From Petralouisia muris (GTDB lineage Bacteria > Bacillota > Clostridia > Lachnospirales > Lachnospiraceae), in assembly GCF_004793545.1 (NCBI RefSeq), contig NZ_SRYA01000035.1, positions 1 to 49,710 of the forward strand: a stretch of DNA of 49,710 nt. The letters are read 5' to 3'. Below the pieces are notes generated by a model that saw only the letters and a program-made list of their open reading frames with translations, had not been told where the DNA came from and did no database searches. A program made the position numbers and the translations under genes. Below are positions 17,121 to 24,377 of the stretch, piece after piece. Each line of letters opens with the position of its first letter. Positions within the stretch are counted from its first letter, which is position 1.

Positions 17121-17699
17121 TTAATTTATGCTGTTCTGCTTTTTATTTACAAAATCAATGATCAGCTCCACTGCGTCCTCAATACTTATCACGCTGCTGT
17201 CGATGGTAAGCTGGTAGCCGTCCGCTTCATTCCATCTCTCATCCGCATAATACGTGTGAAAACCTTCTCGCGCCTTATCTTCTTTTTCCACCAGCCTTCT
17301 GGCCTTCTCTGTGCTGATTTTCCGGTCTGCGGCAGTTTTGTCAATGCGGTACTCTTTTGGCGCATGGATAAATACGCTTGTCATATCCGGATGATCCTTC
17401 AGAATAAAATTCCCGCATCTTCCCACAATCACGCAATCCTCTTTCTCCGCTAGGTTTCGGATAAATTCAGAAGGAACCTTCCGCTGTCCCTGGGCTCTGC
17501 TGTCTGTGGCAATTACATACAACAGGCTGTTTACTGGCTGCTCTTCATAAAAATCACGCAGTTCTTCATAGTTCTCTGACTTTCTCGCTTCCTCTGCCAG
17601 TGACTCTTTATCGTAATATTTCACACCTAATTTTTGGGCCAGCTCGCGCCCAATGACATGACCGTAGCTTCCGAATTCTCTGCCGATTGTAATAATCAT
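17121..17699 (-). CDS. Cytidylate-kinase-like family protein
   Basis: A 192-residue protein of the cytidylate-kinase-like family (distinct from the housekeeping Cmk). It has a P-loop-like GREFGSYGHVIG near the N-terminus, YYDKESL, then IVGRCGNFIL, and an Arg/Lys-rich DRKISTEKARRLVEKEDKAR lid. It likely phosphorylates a nucleotide or small molecule, but members are uncharacterised. The start is set at the internal ATG 17699 because GAGGAG lies 8 nt upstream; the GTG three codons earlier overlaps this site. A promoter (TTGCAA, 16 nt, TATAAT) lies at 17744-17771. It stands alone. Confidence 0.85.
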   Translation of the reverse strand: MIITIGREFGSYGHVIGRELAQKLGVKYYDKESLAEEARKSENYEELRDFYEEQPVNSLLYVIATDSRAQGQRKVPSEFIRNLAEKEDCVIVGRCGNFILKDHPDMTSVFIHAPKEYRIDKTAADRKISTEKARRLVEKEDKAREGFHTYYADERWNEADGYQLTIDSSVISIEDAVELIIDFVNKKQNSIN

Positions 17700-17743
17700 A
17701 CGTTCCACTCCTCACTTAACTTTTTCAAACATGCTGTAGTATT

Positions 17744-17771
17744 ATTATATCACTGTGATTTGAGATTGCAA
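17744..17771 (-). promoter_or_regulatory. Promoter of the cytidylate-kinase-like gene
   Basis: On the minus strand TTGCAA (17766-17771), 16 nt, TATAAT (17744-17749), about 45 bp upstream of the start codon. Confidence 0.55.
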
Positions 17772-17814
17772 TTGGCTATTACAAAGAATTTTACGTCCAG
17801 AGCCATTGTCCGGC

Positions 17815-17865
17815 AAATAAAAAACAAGGATAACTTATGGCTGCAGTCCACAAATTATCCTTGTT
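17815..17865 (-). terminator. Terminator of the small peptide gene
   Basis: AACAAGGATAA (17823-17833) pairs perfectly with 17855-17865. On the minus strand the stem is followed by TTTTTATTTG (17815-17822 and on). It ends the 42-residue gene that stops at 17902. Confidence 0.8.
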
Positions 17866-17901
17866 TTCCTCTTATTCTTCTGTACGTCCATCCTCAGATA
17901 C

Positions 17902-18030
17902 CTACATACTTCTTGACAGGCTCTTAAGCACTTCCGGATTCAGTTTTCCGCTCATCATCATATAGGATGCAGTAATCTGAGCGCCATATTTTTCAAAGTA
18001 ATTTTTCAAAGCATTTTTAATTGTTTTCAT
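17902..18030 (-). CDS. Small peptide of 42 residues, unknown function
   Basis: An open frame of 43 codons starting MKTIKNALKNYF and ending KSLSRSM, with a strong ribosome site (AAAGGAGAG, about 9 nt before the ATG) and its own intrinsic terminator just downstream. The N-terminal half is Lys-rich and amphipathic, followed by ASYMMMSGK. There is no Cys and no leader with a double-Gly site, and it is too polar for a plain transmembrane segment. I do not recognise it. It may be a regulatory, toxin-like or signalling peptide; the neighbours (kinase-like gene, AraC gene) do not say. Confidence 0.6.
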   Translation of the reverse strand: MKTIKNALKNYFEKYGAQITASYMMMSGKLNPEVLKSLSRSM

Positions 18031-18136
18031 AATATTATCTCTCCTTTTTGATTCATTTGTTGTTTCTTACATTGACTATCATACTATCCTGATAAAGAAA
18101 AATATAGGCAGTTTTTTGACATATTTAAAGTTGATA

Positions 18137-18165
18137 TTGACTTTTCGACTGGTATTTTCTATAAT
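18137..18165 (+). promoter_or_regulatory. Promoter of the AraC regulator gene
   Basis: TTGACT (18137-18142), 17 nt, TATAAT (18160-18165). It places the start near 18172, downstream of 18116, and therefore supports the ATG at 18194. Confidence 0.8.
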
Positions 18166-18193
18166 TTCAATAACACGCAAAGGAGTGATTATT

Positions 18194-19087
18194 ATGGTAC
18201 AGCCCTATTATGAAGTTTTCCGCGAAATTAATGAACTCGGGTTACAATTGGCGTACCGCACCAGCCCCGGCGGTTACCAGCCCTTCCACTGGCATGAAGA
18301 ACTGGAGCTTCTTTTTCCCTTAAACGGCGACGCCACGGTTACCATAGACGGAATCACATATCAATTAAGGCGCCGGCAGCTTCTGGTGATTGAATCCAGG
18401 CAGGTGCACAGCACCAATACCTACAGCGACAGACTGATGATACTCTGCATTCATATCTCAAAGCCGCTGCTGGAACGATATCTGCCGGATATTGAGCTGT
18501 TCCGGCTCCATTGCATTCCAGACGAAATCACAGACGCCCAGTTTCCGGAATATCTGAGCCTGTGCCAGATGGCAGAAGAGCTGACACGGCTCTATATTGA
18601 AGAGGCCCCTGCCGGATTTCTGGAATCTGAAGGAATTATTCTGCAGATTTTGGCCCGTCTCATCCGCTATTTTTCTGTTCGTTCCGCGCCGGAATTATCT
18701 TCTGCAGATATGCAGGCCCGCCAGAGGCTCCGAAATATTATCACTTATGTGGGGGAACATTTTCGGGAACCGATTTCCCTGCAGGAGGGTGCGGACCTAT
18801 TGGGGCTGAATAAGGAATATTTCTGCCGGTTTTTTAAGAAACATATGGGGCTTTCGTTCCTGCAGTATATCAATGAGATACGAATTACTCATATTTATCA
18901 GGAGCTTCAGAATACAGACGCCTCCATAACCGAAATTATGGAGGCGAATGGATTTACCAATCAAAAATTATTCAATAAAACATTCAAAGAAATTTATGGG
19001 CGTACGCCTTCCGCGGTGCGGAAAGGACATAGGGAGGAACAGGAACAGCCTCTTACCGCTGCACCCTTGCCCCGGCGCCTCCCATAA
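18194..19087 (+). CDS. AraC-family regulator with cupin sensor
   Basis: A 297-residue transcription regulator. The N-terminal cupin (about residues 15-100, HWHEELELLFPLNGDATVTI) would bind a sugar, and two helix-turn-helix motifs fill about residues 180-275 (ADLLGLNKEYFCRFFKKHMG and ITEIMEANGFTNQKLFNKTF). The start is fixed by AAAGGAG 8 nt upstream and by the promoter position. It converges on the KDG kinase gene and overlaps its 3' end by 35 bp. Its target is not evident: the nearest operon has its own GntR control. Confidence 0.9.
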   Translation: MVQPYYEVFREINELGLQLAYRTSPGGYQPFHWHEELELLFPLNGDATVTIDGITYQLRRRQLLVIESRQVHSTNTYSDRLMILCIHISKPLLERYLPDIELFRLHCIPDEITDAQFPEYLSLCQMAEELTRLYIEEAPAGFLESEGIILQILARLIRYFSVRSAPELSSADMQARQRLRNIITYVGEHFREPISLQEGADLLGLNKEYFCRFFKKHMGLSFLQYINEIRITHIYQELQNTDASITEIMEANGFTNQKLFNKTFKEIYGRTPSAVRKGHREEQEQPLTAAPLPRRLP

Positions 19088-20150
19088 TAGCTTCTACTTC
19101 TTTCTTGCTTGCCATGGTGGTGTCACCCGGCGTTGTCATTGCCAGTGCGCCGTGAGCTGCGCCGTAATTTACGGCTGTCTCAGCGCTGCCTGTGGACATC
19201 AAGCCATAGATTAAGCCGGAAGCAAAGGAATCTCCGCCTCCTACCCTGTCCATAATTTCCAGCCCTTTGTAGTCTTTGGCTTTATAGATTTCTCCGTCTG
19301 CCCAGCAGATGGCGCTCCAGTCATTGACAGTGGCAGTTTTCACTTCACGTAAGGTGGTGGCCACTACTTTAAAGTTCGGGTAGGTTTCTGCTGCACGATT
19401 GATCATCTTCTTATACCCATCCAGGTTCAGTTCCTTCAGATTCTCGTCATTTCCTTCGATTTCAAATCCAAGGCAGGCGGTAAAGTCTTCCTCATTTCCA
19501 ATCATAACGTCTACATATTCAGCAATTTCCTTATTCACTTCCTGTGCTTTGGAAAGACCGCCGATGGCGCTCCACATAGAAGGACGGTAATTCAGGTCAT
19601 AAGAAACCACAGTGCCGTATTTTTTGGCAGTTTTAATAGCCGCAAGAACCGTCTCGCAGGCCTGTTCGGACAATGCCGCATAGATTCCGCCGGTATGGAG
19701 CCAACGCGCTCCCAGGGTTCCGAAAATGTACTCAAAATCAAAATCTTCCGGCGTCGCTTTGGAAATTGCCGTGTTGGCCCGGTCGGAACAGCCCACTGCA
19801 CCCCTGATGCCAAATCCCCGTTCGGTAAAATTCAAGCCGTTTCTGCAGATTCTTCCGATTCCATCGGTTTTCATCCATTTAATCAGGGAAGTATCCACGC
19901 CACCCTGCAGGATAAAGTCTTCCATCAACATTCCCACTTCGTTATCCGCAAAAGCGGTAATTACGCCGGTTTTCATGCCGAAGCATCTTCTAAGGCCCCG
20001 GACAACATTGTACTCTCCGCCGCCTTCCCATGCCCGGAAGCTTCTTGCAGTACGAATCCTGCCTTCGCCTGGATCTAACCGCAGCATTACCTCACCTAAC
20101 GACAATGCATCATATTTACATTCATTTTCTGGTCTTAAGTTTAAATCCAT
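19053..20150 (-). CDS. PfkB-family sugar kinase, probable 2-keto-3-deoxygluconate kinase (copy 2)
   Basis: A 365-residue ribokinase-fold enzyme, predicted to phosphorylate 2-keto-3-deoxygluconate (KDG) with ATP. The substrate Gly-rich region is GGGEYNVVRGL near the N-terminus. The catalytic and anion-hole motif is DRVGGGDSFASGL near residue 310, where the Asp of GGDS is the base. AGGAGG precedes the ATG. It is the third gene of the operon after KDPG aldolase (17 nt gap), and its last codons overlap the end of the convergent AraC gene. Together with the first kinase it brackets the aldolase; divergence between the two copies suggests different substrates or stereoisomers (inference). Confidence 0.85.
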   Translation of the reverse strand: MDLNLRPENECKYDALSLGEVMLRLDPGEGRIRTARSFRAWEGGGEYNVVRGLRRCFGMKTGVITAFADNEVGMLMEDFILQGGVDTSLIKWMKTDGIGRICRNGLNFTERGFGIRGAVGCSDRANTAISKATPEDFDFEYIFGTLGARWLHTGGIYAALSEQACETVLAAIKTAKKYGTVVSYDLNYRPSMWSAIGGLSKAQEVNKEIAEYVDVMIGNEEDFTACLGFEIEGNDENLKELNLDGYKKMINRAAETYPNFKVVATTLREVKTATVNDWSAICWADGEIYKAKDYKGLEIMDRVGGGDSFASGLIYGLMSTGSAETAVNYGAAHGALAMTTPGDTTMASKKEVEAIMGGAGARVQR

Positions 20151-20167
20151 GATTTCCTCCTTCTATA

Positions 20168-20806
20168 TTATTTACGAATGGACGCTGCCAGCTCTACAGC
20201 TTCCCTGGTAAGTTCGCGGATCTTGTCAAATTCACCGTTTTTAATCAAATCGCCCTTTACCATCCAGCTTCCGCCGCAGCAGAGAATTTTATCAAAGGAA
20301 AGATAATCCTTCAGGTTATTCACGCCGATTCCGCCTGTAGGCATAAACTCCATCATGGTATAAGGCGCAGCCATTGCTTTGATTCTGGCAATTCCCCCTG
20401 CCTGCTCTGCCGGGAAGAATTTGATTACTTTCATTCCCCGCTTTGCAGCCTGAGCTACCTCTGAGGGAGTAACGCATCCTGGAAATACAGGAATTTTCTT
20501 TTCCAGGCAATAGTCTACGATTTCCGGATCAAATCCCGGGCTCACAATAAATTTTGCGCCTGCCGCCACTGCGCGGTCCACCTGTTCTATGGTAAGGACG
20601 GTTCCTGCGCCCACAAGCATTTCCGGATATTTCTCACTCATTACCCGGATGGATTCTTCTGCCGCTTCTGTACGGAAGGTTACTTCTGCGCAGGGAAGGC
20701 CGCCTTCTGTCAGGGCTTCTGCCAGGGGAAGGGCGTCTTTTGCGTCCTCTAATACCACTACTGGAACTACTGCATACTCACGGAATTGTTCTTCAATTGT
20801 TTTCAT
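20168..20806 (-). CDS. eda: 2-dehydro-3-deoxy-phosphogluconate (KDPG) aldolase
   Basis: A 212-residue class I aldolase splitting KDPG into pyruvate and glyceraldehyde 3-phosphate, possibly also 4-hydroxy-2-oxoglutarate. The Schiff-base lysine is Lys129 in VIKFFPAE, the catalytic Glu is in AEVTFR (about residue 41), and GAGTV and TGGIG phosphate-site motifs are present. AAAGGAG precedes the start. It lies between the two KDG-type kinases, so the operon encodes the final steps of hexuronate or gluconate degradation; the upstream isomerases and dehydratases are not in this window. Confidence 0.92.
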   Translation of the reverse strand: MKTIEEQFREYAVVPVVVLEDAKDALPLAEALTEGGLPCAEVTFRTEAAEESIRVMSEKYPEMLVGAGTVLTIEQVDRAVAAGAKFIVSPGFDPEIVDYCLEKKIPVFPGCVTPSEVAQAAKRGMKVIKFFPAEQAGGIARIKAMAAPYTMMEFMPTGGIGVNNLKDYLSFDKILCCGGSWMVKGDLIKNGEFDKIRELTREAVELAASIRK

Positions 20807-20877
20807 AATAATTCTCCTTTACTGTTTGCTTATTTTATTGAATGCTTTATAATTTCATGGTTCTGGTAAACTGCTGC

Positions 20878-21966
20878 CTATCTTTTGATATCATAATTCA
20901 TATTCATCAGATTCTGAATGGCCGCCGCATCATCTGTAATATTGGCGTCTCCCCGAATCGTATGTTTCAGCGCACTGCTTGCCACTGCAAAATTTACCAT
21001 ATCCATCGGTTTATTGCCCTTCATCATAGCGTAAATGAGGCCGCTGGCAAATGCATCTCCGCCGCCTACCCGATCCAGGATATTGAAGGTGAACAGTTTG
21101 CTTTCATACGTATGCCCCTGATACCACATATAGGCTTTCAGGCTGTTCTCACTGCCGTTGTGGGCATACCGCACATGTCTCGCAATACATTTCAGATTGG
21201 GATATCTTTCTACAAATTTCCAGAATACCTCATCCTGCTGCATAAAATCCGGCTGAAGGGGAAGACCGTCCTTCCAATCGCCTTTGCTGTGATCTCCTTC
21301 CTCTTTCCATAAATGGTAAGGCTCTATTCCAAACAACACGTCTACATAAGGCAGACATTTGGTACAGAATTCTCTTGCCTCCTCCCAGGTCCAGAGAGTG
21401 CTACGGAAATTGCCGTCAAAGCTGACAGTGAGCCCTTTTTCCTTTGCCGTTTTTAAACATTTCAGAATCATTTCCCGGCAGTTTTCCCCAAGGGCCGGCG
21501 TAATGCCGCTTAAGTGAAGCCAGGTAAAACCCTCTAAGAGATTGTCAAAATCATAGCTGCTGAAATCGTATTCGGTAATAGCGCTGTGTTTGCGGTCATA
21601 AATCACCTTGCTGGCGCGGATTCCATATCCGGTTTCCAGATAATAAGTTCCAAGGCGGTGGGAAGGGGTCTCTTCCGGCGTGGTTAAAATCACCGGAGTA
21701 CAGTGCACATCATTGCTTCTTAAGAGCCGGACGGCGCTCTTTCCCAGGCTGTTATTGGGAACAGCAGTAAAAAAAGTGCTGTCTATCCCAAGATTTGCCA
21801 GGGCCAAGGCAATATTGGCCTCACTGCCGCCGTAGCTGGCCTCAAAAGCGGAAGCCATTCTGATTTTCTCATAATTGGGCGGCGTTAAGCGGAGCATAAT
21901 TTCTCCTATGGTAATAAATTTGTGGGAATTGTGATTTTCCTTTAATAACGGGTTTGCATGTTCCAT
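20878..21966 (-). CDS. PfkB-family sugar kinase, probable 2-keto-3-deoxygluconate kinase (copy 1)
   Basis: A 362-residue PfkB kinase, first gene of the operon. KFITIGEIMLRLTPPNYEKI at the N-terminus and YGGSEANIALALANLG (substrate site) are typical of KDG kinases; the catalytic signature is DRVGGGDAFASGL. The start is placed at 21966, where AGGAGG stands 6 nt upstream; a longer frame to 22017 has no site. It is preceded by a promoter flanked by palindromic operators (see 22044-22120). It would feed KDPG to the aldolase encoded 71 nt downstream. Confidence 0.87.
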   Translation of the reverse strand: MEHANPLLKENHNSHKFITIGEIMLRLTPPNYEKIRMASAFEASYGGSEANIALALANLGIDSTFFTAVPNNSLGKSAVRLLRSNDVHCTPVILTTPEETPSHRLGTYYLETGYGIRASKVIYDRKHSAITEYDFSSYDFDNLLEGFTWLHLSGITPALGENCREMILKCLKTAKEKGLTVSFDGNFRSTLWTWEEAREFCTKCLPYVDVLFGIEPYHLWKEEGDHSKGDWKDGLPLQPDFMQQDEVFWKFVERYPNLKCIARHVRYAHNGSENSLKAYMWYQGHTYESKLFTFNILDRVGGGDAFASGLIYAMMKGNKPMDMVNFAVASSALKHTIRGDANITDDAAAIQNLMNMNYDIKR

Positions 21967-22043
21967 GAAATCCCTCCTGATTTGTTTCTGTTCCACAGTT
22001 TCTACAAAAAGTTCCATCCATTCCTGTTTCTATGCCTGTGAGC

Positions 22044-22067
22044 ATAACATCTGACGTCTTATGTTAT
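22044..22067. promoter_or_regulatory. GntR operator 1, downstream of the kinase promoter
   Basis: ATAACAT-CT-GACGTC-TT-ATGTTAT is a 24-bp palindrome with only the two inner dinucleotides unpaired. It lies just downstream of the -10, in the early transcribed region of the operon, a repressing position. Confidence 0.7.
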
Positions 22068-22076
22068 TGTGAGTTC

Positions 22077-22105
22077 ATCATAAGGTTTCCACTGTTTTTT
22101 TTCAA
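22077..22105 (-). promoter_or_regulatory. Promoter of the KDG kinase/aldolase operon
   Basis: On the minus strand TTGAAA (22100-22105), 17 nt, TATGAT (22077-22082). Operator 2 overlaps its -35 and operator 1 lies downstream. Confidence 0.7.
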
Positions 22106-22120
22106 TACATCTGATGTATT
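22104..22120. promoter_or_regulatory. GntR operator 2, at the -35
   Basis: AATACAT-CTG-ATGTATT, a perfect 7-3-7 palindrome sharing ACATCTGA with operators 1 and 3. Confidence 0.65.
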
Positions 22121-22146
22121 TATTTTTCTTTCTCTTTTTTGTACAA

Positions 22147-22185
22147 AAAAAGATGGCATTTTCTAAATAAAAAAGCCATCTTTTT
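22147..22185. terminator. Bidirectional terminator between gntR and the kinase operon
   Basis: AAAAAGATGGC (22147-22157) pairs with GCCATCTTTTT (22175-22185). Both flanks are A/T tracts, so it can end minus-strand gntR RNA and would separate it from the kinase operon. Confidence 0.85.
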
Positions 22186-22230
22186 GTATATTTTATCTAT
22201 ATCATTTCAAAATGCGTCTGTTGAACTCCA

Positions 22231-22252
22231 AATACATCTGACGTCTTATTTA
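22231..22252. promoter_or_regulatory. GntR operator 3, overlapping the gntR stop codon
   Basis: AATACATCTGACGTCTTATT repeats the 16-bp core ACATCTGACGTCTTAT of operator 1 exactly. Its place at the 3' end of gntR, about 130 bp from operator 2, would suit DNA looping or roadblocking (inference). Confidence 0.55.
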
Positions 22253-22956
22253 TCCTGCTCCCGTTCCTCCAAAAGCTTTACAATGGTCTGACGATTATAT
22301 GTCAGATGCATCATCATGGCACATCTTGCGCCTACAGAATCCCGTTTCAGAATTGCATCTGTCACTGCCCGATGGGTTTTCAGCGTCTCTTCAATAAGCA
22401 AGCGGTGGGTCAGGCTGGCAAAGGTATAGTCCGCCGTATTAATCACCGGAATCAGCGTTTCCGCCACCTGGTTTTTACTGCAGTGGGCAATCCAGGTATG
22501 AAATTCAATATCCTTGCCAATATGGTTATGGCCGCCCCGGTAAAGCTGCTCTGTGGCGTCGCATAGCTTTTTTAATTGTTTCAAATCCTCTTCGGAAGCA
22601 TTCCTGCAAGCCAGGGCGGCCAGCTCTGGCTCTATCATCAGGCGCATTTCAAATAAATCCAGCGCCATCTTATACTTGTCCTCTATCTTGCTTAACCCCA
22701 GAGGATCTTCTTCATAAGTGTTGGTATTAATCACATAAGTGCCGGAACCCCTGCGCACCTCCAGGATACCTCTGGACACCAGCCCCTTCACCGCTTCCCG
22801 AATGGTGCTGCGTCCAACGCCGAATTGTCTGGCAAGTTCAAATTCGTTGGGAATTTTCTGGCCTGGCTCTATAGATTCCTGCAGAATATATTTCATCAGT
22901 TTATCTTCCGTTTGGGCGCCCAAAGGCTTTTTGCTTATCTTATCAAAGGCGTACAT
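22246..22956 (-). CDS. GntR-family regulator, FadR subfamily
   Basis: A 236-residue repressor. The N-terminal winged helix (about residues 10-75) has the GntR signature FGVGRSTIREAVKGLVSRGILEV followed by RRGSGTYV. The C-terminal FCD effector domain (about 95-220) has metal-ligand-type Asp and His residues such as DIEFHTWIAHCSKN and THRAVTDAI. It most likely controls the adjacent hexuronate-end-pathway operon through the ACATCTGACGTC-type palindromes, with a hexuronate or KDG-like acid as ligand (inference). AAAAGGAAAAG precedes the ATG. Its own promoter is TTGACA, 18 nt, TATAAT at 23012-23041. Confidence 0.9.
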   Translation of the reverse strand: MYAFDKISKKPLGAQTEDKLMKYILQESIEPGQKIPNEFELARQFGVGRSTIREAVKGLVSRGILEVRRGSGTYVINTNTYEEDPLGLSKIEDKYKMALDLFEMRLMIEPELAALACRNASEEDLKQLKKLCDATEQLYRGGHNHIGKDIEFHTWIAHCSKNQVAETLIPVINTADYTFASLTHRLLIEETLKTHRAVTDAILKRDSVGARCAMMMHLTYNRQTIVKLLEEREQDK

Positions 22957-23011
22957 TTTGGCTTTTCCTTTTATTCTTTCATAGTGGAAGGCGAATTATG
23001 CCTCTCATTTT

Positions 23012-23041
23012 ATTATATCTCTCAGCATAGATGAATGTCAA
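23012..23041 (-). promoter_or_regulatory. Promoter of the gntR gene
   Basis: On the minus strand TTGACA (23036-23041), 18 nt, TATAAT (23012-23017). No copy of the ACATCTGACGTC operator is seen here, so tight autoregulation is not indicated. Confidence 0.75.
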
Positions 23042-23073
23042 AGCCTATATCGCCTTTCCTTCTCTCCATTTTT

Positions 23074-23508
23074 CTAACCCTTGACAGCCCCGCCTGTTAA
23101 TCCTTCTACAATCTGTGAAGAAAACAGGAAATATACTACAATAATGGGAACCAGCGTAATCATTACTGCCGCCATAGACTCGCTCATATACCTCATAAAC
23201 TGTCCGATACACCGGTAAATTGCCAATGTCAGCGTCGTCACATTTTTATTGCCCAGAATTACCATCGGCATATAGAAATCATTCCACTGTCCAATGGATG
23301 TAATCAATGCCATCGTAAACATTACCGGCTTGCAAATCGGAAGTATAATCTTAAAAAACACCCGCAAGTCACTGCAGCCGTCCAGCCTGGCCGATTCCTC
23401 CAAGGCCACAGGTATTGTGCGGAAGAATTTCTGGAAAATCAGGCATGACATGGATATGCCTGAAATATATACCAGAATCAGGCCTGCCAGATGGTTTAAA
23501 AGCCCCAT
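23074..23508 (-). pseudogene. 3' remnant of a sugar ABC transporter permease (MalG type)
   Basis: About 145 codons corresponding to the C-terminal half of a carbohydrate ABC permease: GLILVYI, then the coupling loop EESARLDGCSDLRVFFKIILP (EAA motif), IGQWNDFYMP, and the usual C-terminus GLTGGAVKG. The first half of the permease is missing. Its homology begins right where that of the solute-binding protein stops (about 23495-23515), in a different frame. An ATG at 23508 could start a truncated product, but without the first helices it should not work. It is the downstream end of a deletion. Confidence 0.85.
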
Positions 23509-24217
23509 ATTCCTTTGCTTTAACAGAATAATCCTGAAGCTCTGCACTATATTCCGGATCATAGGCTGCCAGAATCGGTTCATAGGCAAACAGCATGCAC
23601 CAGGAATCATAAGCCTGAGATAAAGGAGTGATTCCTTTCCCTTTTATCTCTGCCAGCAATGCTTCAAACTCACTGAAGGTACCAGGAATTTTCCAGCCAT
23701 TTTCTTCAAACATGGCCTTATTATAGTAGCAGGTACGGGTATCCATGGTCATCCACGGTACGGCATAAACACCTCCGTCCACCTCTACCAACTCCATAGC
23801 GCTGTCAGGAATAAAACTAAAATCCACATCATCTTTCAAATCTGCCAGGGCTTGATTTTCAACCAGATCTGGAAGGGTTGATGTGGCTGTTCCATTTGTC
23901 CAAAACAAATCCGGGCCTTCTCCTGACTGAATTGCTGTTTTCAGCAATTTATCGTAATCCCCGTCTGCTTTAATTTCATAATCCACTTCAATTTCCGGGT
24001 ATTTTTCGTTAAAAGCTTCAATGACTCCCACAACACTGTCCTCAAAACTATAATCGTGATACCAGACGGTCAAAGCTCCGGACGTTCCATCTCTGCCCTC
24101 ATTTGCACCGGCATTTGAATTGGAATTGGAATCCGCTCCGTTCCCGCAGGCTGCCAGTGATAACGCCATACAACCTGCAAGCGCTGCTGCCGCTAACTTT
24201 TTCATTTTCTTTTTCAC
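23369..24217 (-). pseudogene. 5' remnant of a sugar-binding lipoprotein gene, truncated by deletion
   Basis: Starts as a normal extracellular solute-binding lipoprotein: GTG at 24217 with AGGAGG 8 nt upstream, signal peptide and lipobox LAAC (LSLAACGNG), an Asn/Ser linker, then LTVWYHDYSFEDSVVGVIEAF, DLFWTNG and YAVPWMTMDTRTCYYNKAMF. Homology stops after AELQDYSVKAKEYGAF (about residue 240 of an expected 430 or so). The frame then runs into permease DNA read in the wrong frame and ends at 23369. The missing parts are the second half of this protein, probably a whole MalF-type permease and the first half of the MalG-type permease. The fragment may still be secreted but cannot serve an intact transporter. 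Confidence 0.85.
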
Positions 24218-24270
24218 TCCTTTTTCCTCCTATTTCCTTCTTAATCTTTGTAACCTTTTCATAAATTATT

Positions 24271-24306
24271 ATAAAAAAAGCCCTTTTCCCCAGCAAGGAA
24301 AGAGCT
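24271..24306 (-). terminator. Terminator after the YesN-type regulator gene
   Basis: Minus-strand RNA AAGCTCTTTCC pairs with GGAAAAGGGCTT (24279-24306, one bulge), followed by TTTTTTTATAA. It separates the two-component genes from the deleted ABC transporter. Confidence 0.7.
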
Positions 24307-24377
24307 TCTTAAAATGATTCAAATTCTTAACAGCAGTATAACAGGCGGGTTCAAATTCTTCTTACAATTTCACATTC

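Noticed and set aside
23369-23495. C-terminal 40 residues of the truncated binding protein as a real domain
   Set aside because: They are permease DNA read in the wrong frame and have no resemblance to binding proteins.
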